A DNA stretch of 64,000 nt from Candidatus Aalborgicola danicus (GTDB lineage: Bacteria; Pseudomonadota; Gammaproteobacteria; Burkholderiales; Burkholderiaceae_C): the NCBI GenBank assembly GCA_016703945.1, contig JADJBC010000007.1, positions 124,001 to 188,000 of the forward strand, in the 5' to 3' direction. The notes below the pieces were generated by a model. That model had not been told where the DNA came from and did not search any database. It saw only the letters and a list, made by a program, of their open reading frames with translations. Shown here piece after piece: positions 59,477 through 64,000 of the stretch; the stretch's first letter is position 1; the number at the start of each line of letters is the position of its first letter. A program made the position numbers and the translations under genes.

Positions 59477-60580
59477 ATGGGCAAGCTCGCCATGAACTAC
59501 CCTGCCCGCTACTGGCACCCCATTGCCGATGGGCGCATCCAGTGTGACCTGTGTCCCCGCGACTGCAAACTCCATGAAGGCCAACGGGGCGCCTGTTTTG
59601 TAAGGATGCGCACAAACAACGACATGGTGCTCACAACCTATGGTCGCTCATCTGGTTTTTGCATCGACCCAATTGAGAAAAAGCCCCTGAACCATTTTTA
59701 TCCCGGCAGCAGCGTCCTGTCGTTTGGTACCGCGGGTTGCAATTTGGCCTGCAAGTTCTGCCAGAACTGGGACATCAGCAAGTCACGCGACATAGATCGC
59801 TTGATGGACCGAGCTTCACCCGACGCCATTGCACAAGCCGCGCTGGCACACGGCTGTAAAAGTGTTGCGTTCACCTACAACGACCCAGTCATTTTTGCCG
59901 AATACGCGATGGACGTGGCCGATGCCTGCCATGCGCACAATATTCAAACCGTGGCGGTTACAGCAGGCTACATACATGACCAACCTCGGCGTGATTTTTT
60001 CGCCAAGATGGACGCTGCCAATGTCGACCTCAAGGCGTTCACTGACGATTTCTATTTCAAATTAACCGGCTCTCACCTGCAACCGGTGCTGGACAGCTTG
60101 GTTTATTTGCGGCACGAAACCCAGGTCTGGTTTGAGATTACAACCTTGTTGATTCCCGGTCATAACGACTCGGACGAAGAGATCACGGCGCTGAGCCGTT
60201 GGGTTCTGCGTGAACTGGGGCCGGACGTTCCCATCCATTTCTCCGCATTTCACCCCGATCACAAAATGCCCGACGTGCCGCCAACGCCCTTGTCAACTCT
60301 GGTCAAGGCGCGCCACATTGCCATGCAAGAGGGTCTGAACTACGTCTACACCGGCAACGTTCACCATCAGGATGGCGATACCACCCGGTGTCCGAACTGC
60401 CAAACGGTACTGATCGAACGTGATTGGTACCAGATCAAGCAATACCGCCTATCTGGGCATGCACAGTGCCCCGATTGCGCTGCAACGGTTGCGGGTCGAT
60501 TTGCCGACCAGGCCGGAGATTTTGGTCGAAAGCGCTTCCCGGTTTCCATCGCCCGTTTCAGCAATGAAAAAGCCCTGTAA
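59477..60580 (+). CDS. amrS: AmmeMemoRadiSam system radical SAM enzyme
   Basis: 367 residues. An N-terminal Cys-rich motif ('CDLCPRDCKLHEGQRGACFVR') is followed by the radical SAM cluster 'CNLACKFCQNW' (CxxxCxxC) and a TIM-barrel similar to PFL-activating enzymes ('VTAGYIHDQPRRDF', 'DLKAFTDDFY'). The C-terminus adds a zinc-ribbon ('CPNCQTVL', 'CPDCAATV'), longer than the minimal family form. The substrate is unknown; a glycyl-radical-type or other C-H activation is inferred from the fold. The stop codon sits inside a terminator stem. Confidence 0.93.
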   Translation: MGKLAMNYPARYWHPIADGRIQCDLCPRDCKLHEGQRGACFVRMRTNNDMVLTTYGRSSGFCIDPIEKKPLNHFYPGSSVLSFGTAGCNLACKFCQNWDISKSRDIDRLMDRASPDAIAQAALAHGCKSVAFTYNDPVIFAEYAMDVADACHAHNIQTVAVTAGYIHDQPRRDFFAKMDAANVDLKAFTDDFYFKLTGSHLQPVLDSLVYLRHETQVWFEITTLLIPGHNDSDEEITALSRWVLRELGPDVPIHFSAFHPDHKMPDVPPTPLSTLVKARHIAMQEGLNYVYTGNVHHQDGDTTRCPNCQTVLIERDWYQIKQYRLSGHAQCPDCAATVAGRFADQAGDFGRKRFPVSIARFSNEKAL

Positions 60581-60600
60581 CTACCGGAGTTACAGGGCTT
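60570..60600. terminator. Bidirectional terminator between amrS and tRNA-Ser
   Basis: AAGCCCTGTAACT-ACCGG-AGTTACAGGGCTT is a perfect 13-bp stem. On the minus strand it is followed by TTT, ending the tRNA transcript. On the + strand it overlaps the last codons and stop of amrS. Confidence 0.88.
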
Positions 60601-60609
60601 AACATTTTC

Positions 60610-60699
60610 TGGCGGAGCAGGCGGGATTCGAACCCGCGGAGGGTTTTACCCCTCGCACGCTTTCCAGGCGTGTGACTTAAACCGCTCATCCACCGCTCC
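60610..60699 (-). tRNA. tRNA-Ser (GGA anticodon)
   Basis: Acceptor stem GGAGCGG/CTGCTCC, with discriminator G and CCA encoded. Anticodon stem-loop CACGC-CTGGAAA-GCGTG gives anticodon GGA. A long variable arm (GAGGGGTAAAACCCTC region) is typical of serine tRNAs, and the T arm GCGGGTTCGAATCCCGC is standard. 90 nt with CCA. Confidence 0.97.
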
Positions 60700-60827
60700 A
60701 GAGCCTACGATTTTAACCTGCCTTTTGACCAGTTTCACCGCGTTGTCGTACAAAAGTCCAAAGAGCGCCACTCTACAGACTGATGGCTTGCGTAGGAGGC
60801 TCCTCGCCAGATCGACCAAAAGAGGAA

Positions 60828-61515
60828 CTATCGAATCAACGCCAGGGTTTCAAACCGGGTCGCGCGAATGGTCTTGAGTGTCATCGCACCATTCTTGATG
60901 TCTCCTTTGCCGTCGAAGGTGATGGACCCCGTCACGCCCATGTAATGCGATGTCGCTGCCAGTACGGGCAGATCCTATGCAGGATCAGCCGACTCGGCCT
61001 TGACCATGGCCGCCACCAAAACTTTCACGGCATCATGCCCATAAGATGCATAGACCTGGACATCGGCTCCATATTGGGTCTTGAACCGGGTCTTGAAGGC
61101 GTCCAGATCAGCACGGGCCTCACCTTCCACCCCATCGGCTTCGGCACAAAACACCATATCTTCGGCGATGACGTCACCAGAGACTTTGAGCAATTCAGTG
61201 GAGCAAATGCCATCACCCCCCATGAACTTTGCGCGAATGCACAGGGACTTCATTTATGTGAGCATAGGTCCTGCCACCGTATCCATGCCGCCAAAAAACA
61301 CCAGATCCGGCTTCTTGCCCTTGATCGCGGTGAGAATCGCGTTGAAATCGGCACCTTTGTCCGTGGTGAATTCCTTCGCTACCACCTTGCCACCTGCCGC
61401 GACCACCGCTTTGCAGAACGCGTCGGCCAGGCCTTGGCCTTCAGAGTACCCACCGCATACTTGCCCAGTGTCATAGCCGGTGACGGGTCCAACGTGTCCG
61501 ATTCAAACAATGGCG
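60828..61515 (-). pseudogene. Decayed branched-chain amino acid ABC transporter binding protein (LivJ/LivK-like)
   Basis: Minus-strand remnants of a LivK-type receptor in order: 'LGKYAVGTLKAK', 'GQGLADAF', 'FFGGMDTVAGPML', 'RAKFMGGDGICSTELLKVSG', 'GADVQVYASYGHDAVKVL', 'GVTGSITFDGKGDIKNGAM'. Defects: an in-frame TAA (61254-61256) where a Gln is expected, an in-frame TAG (60975-60977) after 'SADPA', and a deletion near 61460 between 'TLKAK' and 'GQGLAD' that shifts the frame. The first ~40% (signal peptide and lobe 1) is missing. The remaining codons still look gene-like, so the loss is recent. No transporter genes are adjacent. Confidence 0.85.
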
Positions 61516-61706
61516 GTCGGGGTCGATCCCGAAGCACCGGCTGTTGCACCAGACGCGCCGGATTCCTGCTGCTGTCCACGCGCGACCAACAGCAGCACCG
61601 AGTTCCAGACGGTCAGGAAGTACATCAGGTTATCAGCATCAACGATCCACGAGCACGGACAACTCGTACCAGGATTGCGCATGGGCGAAAGATACCAATG
61701 CAACCC
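61516..61706. other. Gap without recognisable gene
   Basis: Between the pseudogene and the gene ending at 61707. A short minus-strand frame here ends in an Ala/Ser/Gly-rich stretch (ESGASGATAGASGS). It has no recognisable domain and is not called a gene. It may hold remnants of the lost 5' part of the pseudogene, but no similarity was seen. Confidence 0.4.
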
Positions 61707-61988
61707 TCACAACTTGTCCAACCCTCGTTCCGCCAAAGCCCGGGCGACGACGGACTCCACCGTCGTTTCGATTTCACGACGCCATTGTGGTGAAGCCTGG
61801 CGCAATTGTTCATCAATCAACACACCCAGCGATTGGCGAAGTTGTTGCTCCAAACGGGGCTTGACGGCTTGTAGCACCTGCTCGACCAAGCGTTCACGGT
61901 CCAGCGGTGGCACAGGTCGCGCCACACCTGTTCGCACCACTTCGGTCAGGGTTGGAACAAAGCGGGGGAAAGGCTTGTTCGACGGCAT
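61707..61988 (-). CDS. Hypothetical protein, 93 residues (downstream of holC)
   Basis: Helical cytosolic protein with 'DRERLVEQVLQAVKPRLEQQLRQSLGVLIDEQL' and 'WRREIETTVESVVARALAERGL', probably a coiled coil. No family name recognised. Its ATG overlaps the holC stop (TGATG), showing co-translation in a pepA-holC-orf operon. Confidence 0.75.
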   Translation of the reverse strand: MPSNKPFPRFVPTLTEVVRTGVARPVPPLDRERLVEQVLQAVKPRLEQQLRQSLGVLIDEQLRQASPQWRREIETTVESVVARALAERGLDKL

Positions 61989-62425
61989 CAGTCAGCGCGT
62001 TTCAAGGCCAGGTCGTGCCGGGTGATCGCATACCCCTGCGCGGTGTAGAGCTTCCAGCGTTTGCGGGCACGATCCCGGTCTGCCTCGTCGGTGCTGACGA
62101 CTTCGATAAGGCGTTTGAACCGATCAAACCCCTCCGGCATGGCGTCACCCAGGTTGACCAGAACGTCGCACGCGGCAGTGGCCTGTCGTACTTCCGTGAC
62201 CAAGACCACAGAAGAGCGACTCTGAATAGCTTTAACTGCGGAACCAGTGCAATGGGTCACAAAATCCGTCGGCGACACCGCCCACAGATCTGCATCCAGT
62301 TGGGCAACAGACCGGGCATCTGCCACTGCCACCACTTTGGCCCCACTGCTGGCTGCCTTGCGCAACAAGCGGCTCGCATAAGCCAACTTGTCAGGCGCGC
62401 CAAAATGAAAGGCCAGCTCCGTCAC
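61988..62425 (-). CDS. holC: DNA polymerase III chi subunit
   Basis: 145 residues ('AFHFGAPDKLAYASRLLRKA', 'DLWAVSPTDFVTHC', 'GFDRFKRLIEVVSTDEADRDRARKRWKLY'). Chi links the clamp loader to SSB. The ATG overlaps the pepA stop by 4 nt, and pepA-holC is a standard pair. Confidence 0.95.
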   Translation of the reverse strand: MTELAFHFGAPDKLAYASRLLRKAASSGAKVVAVADARSVAQLDADLWAVSPTDFVTHCTGSAVKAIQSRSSVVLVTEVRQATAACDVLVNLGDAMPEGFDRFKRLIEVVSTDEADRDRARKRWKLYTAQGYAITRHDLALKRAD

Positions 62426-63867
62426 GTGTTGCGTGCCTGGCTCATCAGGTACTCCACCAGCAGGCCGACCGGGCGTCCGGTGGCGCCCTTGGCGGCACCG
62501 CTCTTCCAGGCGGTGCCAGCGATGTCGAGGTGCGCCCAGGGGAACTTCTCGGCAAATCGTTGCAAGAATTTGGCAGCCGTGATGGAGCCTCCAGCCCGAC
62601 CCGCCACATTGGCCACATCGGCAAAGCTGGTCTTTAAACCCTCAGCGTAGTCTTCGTCCAGCGGCATTCTCCAGCACAGGTCTTGCGCCGCCTCACCGGC
62701 CGCATACAGGGCCTTGGCCAGGTCATCCTGCGATGCAAACAAACCACTGCGCACGCCACCGAGGGCAATCACACAGGCGCCAGTCAATGTAGCAATGTCC
62801 ACCACGGCTGTGGGTTTGAATCGCTCGGCATAGGTCAAAGCATCACACAAAACCAAACGTCCTTCGGCATCGGTGTTCAAAATTTCAATGGTTTGACCGC
62901 TCATGCTGGTCACCACGTCGCCGGGTTTGACGGCTTGGCCATTGATCAGGTTCTCACAGGCGGCTATCAGGCCCACGACATTGATGTTGGGCTTGAGTAC
63001 CGCCAGCGACTTGAAGGTACCCAACACGCTGGCTGCGCCGGACATGTCGAACTTCATCTCGTCCATTTCTGGCGCCGGTTTGATGGAGATACCACCACAA
63101 TCAAAGGTAATACCCTTGCCGATCAAAACGGTGGGGGCCTGTGTTTTTGCCGCGCCGTTGTAGTGCAGAACAATAAAGCGCAGTGGCTGATCCGAGCCTT
63201 GGGCCACAGCCATGAAGGAGCCCATGCCAAGCTTGGCCACCTCTTTGGGGCCTAACACTTCGCAGGTGATTTTTGGCAATTTGGCCAGTTCTTGCGCCGC
63301 CTGCCCCAACAGAGTGGGTGTTGCATGGTTGGCAGGCCGGTTGGCCCATTCTTTCGCCAGTTCGGCACCGGCCACAATACCTACCGCGTGGTCGAATGAG
63401 GCTTGCACTTCTGTGGCATTGGAGGCGCCAACCAGCAACTTCCCCAGTGTGCGACCTTCCGGCTTGGACTTGGTATGGGTATAGACATAGGTCGCATCAG
63501 CGACCGCCAGGACCACAGCGCGGACGGCCTCTTCAAGCGCCGGCGCCGCAAAACAAACCAATAATTTTTTGAGGCTTGGTGATTTCACCACTCCCACGGC
63601 CGCCAGTACTGCCGTACGCACGTCGCGCGGCGAACCACTGCCGATGCCGACCAGCACCACTCGGGCAGCGTTGGCCTGAACAGGCTTGTACAGCGCCAGT
63701 AACTTACCAGGTTTGGTTTCCAGGTCAGACGATTTGATGGCCTGGGCCACTAAGACAGACAAGTCGTCTTTGCCCGCTTTGAAATCCTGCGGCACCAAAA
63801 CGATTAGCGCGTCAGATTTCTCGGTGGAGGCCCCGACCAAGCCAATGGGTTTGAGTTCAAAGTTCAT
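62422..63867 (-). CDS. pepA: Leucyl aminopeptidase (cytosol aminopeptidase, M17)
   Basis: 481-residue two-metal exopeptidase. The catalytic C-terminal domain has 'GKGITFDCGGISIKPAPEMDEMKFDMSGAA' (metal ligands Lys, Asp), the family signature 'NTDAEGRLVLCDAL', and 'GACVIALGG'. The N-terminal domain is less conserved. Divergent from lptF with 24 bp between the coding regions. Confidence 0.97.
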   Translation of the reverse strand: MNFELKPIGLVGASTEKSDALIVLVPQDFKAGKDDLSVLVAQAIKSSDLETKPGKLLALYKPVQANAARVVLVGIGSGSPRDVRTAVLAAVGVVKSPSLKKLLVCFAAPALEEAVRAVVLAVADATYVYTHTKSKPEGRTLGKLLVGASNATEVQASFDHAVGIVAGAELAKEWANRPANHATPTLLGQAAQELAKLPKITCEVLGPKEVAKLGMGSFMAVAQGSDQPLRFIVLHYNGAAKTQAPTVLIGKGITFDCGGISIKPAPEMDEMKFDMSGAASVLGTFKSLAVLKPNINVVGLIAACENLINGQAVKPGDVVTSMSGQTIEILNTDAEGRLVLCDALTYAERFKPTAVVDIATLTGACVIALGGVRSGLFASQDDLAKALYAAGEAAQDLCWRMPLDEDYAEGLKTSFADVANVAGRAGGSITAAKFLQRFAEKFPWAHLDIAGTAWKSGAAKGATGRPVGLLVEYLMSQARNT

Positions 63868-63891
63868 AATTCAGGTTTTCGTTAACCCACC

Positions 63892-64000
63892 ATGTTATTC
63901 CATTCCTCCATTCGTAAAGAACTCGCCCGCAGTTTTGGCGCTACGCTGGTCGTGTTGGTCACGGTGGTCATGACAATGACCTTGATACGGACATTGGGTG
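63892..64000 (+). CDS. lptF: LPS export permease LptF, N-terminal fragment
   Basis: Only 36 codons are visible: 'MLFHSSIRKELARSFG' then the first membrane helix 'ATLVVLVTVVMTMTLIRTLG'. This matches the start of LptF, the inner-membrane subunit of the lipopolysaccharide transporter LptB2FG. The divergent pepA-lptF order is typical. Cut by the window end. Confidence 0.88.
   Translation, partial: MLFHSSIRKELARSFGATLVVLVTVVMTMTLIRTLG

Noticed and set aside
61503..61703. Minus-strand frame with a hydrophobic stretch (MYFLTVWNSVLLLVA)
   Set aside because: Could be a small membrane protein, but no RBS, family or operon support was seen. It lies next to a pseudogene and may be debris.
60783..61793. 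336-codon + strand frame after tRNA-Ser
   Set aside because: It is antisense to recognisable LivK-type remnants on the minus strand and has no domain of its own.
1..64000. CRISPR array, prophage, insertion sequence or integrase
   Set aside because: No regularly spaced direct repeats and no transposase, integrase or phage structural gene were seen anywhere in the window.

Overview
The window looks like a chromosomal segment of a Comamonadaceae bacterium (Burkholderiales), probably Rhodoferax or a close relative. The evidence is a GC-rich base composition and beta-proteobacterial gene orders: rimP-nusA-infB-rbfA-truB-typA, pepA-holC with divergent lptF, ratA-rnfH with divergent smpB, and tctCBA with divergent tctDE. 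It also carries many short dispersed repeats of a kind I associate with this family. No rRNA, phage, insertion sequence or CRISPR array is visible. One tRNA (Ser-GGA) is present. The genus is an inference.

Layout. 1-2.4 kb: an RND efflux operon (permease cut by the window edge) behind a strong promoter with a palindromic operator, then a MITE-like repeat. 2.4-13.4 kb: dnaE, trhO, a flavodoxin-like gene, pirin with a divergent LysR regulator, a renalase-like FAD enzyme, gluQ and an acyl-CoA ligase. 13.5-19.8 kb: msrA, the tctCBA tripartite carboxylate transporter and its tctDE two-component system (tctE frameshifted), and hslR. 19.9-24.9 kb: ldcA, a REC-GGDEF-EAL protein, and a TadA/dehalogenase-fold fusion. 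24.7-35.6 kb: an eleven-gene minus-strand membrane redox cluster. 35.9-46.4 kb: guaB-MFS-guaA, ratA-rnfH, smpB, an acyl-CoA hydrolase, an EamA transporter and typA. 46.4-56.5 kb: the translation/transcription operon rimP to truB, fabI and a basic amino acid decarboxylase. 56.6-60.6 kb: NfeD, an SPFH protein, and the amrB-amrA-amrS trio. 60.6-64 kb: tRNA-Ser, a decayed branched-chain amino acid binding protein gene, holC, pepA and the start of lptF.

The redox cluster is the most unusual system. It encodes two heme-copper oxidase-type subunits I, both lacking the tyrosine expected four residues after the CuB histidine; a CuA subunit II; SCO and heme O/A synthesis proteins; and two fused diheme cytochromes b. 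One fusion carries a [2Fe-2S] ferredoxin plus FAD/NAD reductase. The other carries two [4Fe-4S] clusters plus an MvhD-like domain. I infer an electron-transfer module from NAD(P)H and low-potential carriers to a terminal O2 or NO reductase.

The second theme is a roughly 50-bp dispersed repeat with nine copies here. Six lie wholly or partly inside genes (the efflux adaptor, gluQ, tadA, guaA, a hydrolase, truB). Five of these six sit antisense to the host gene and are read in the same frame, so the element behaves as a peptide-encoding insert even in essential enzymes. A second family of 88-bp palindromes sits at two convergent gene junctions, with arms that covary between copies.
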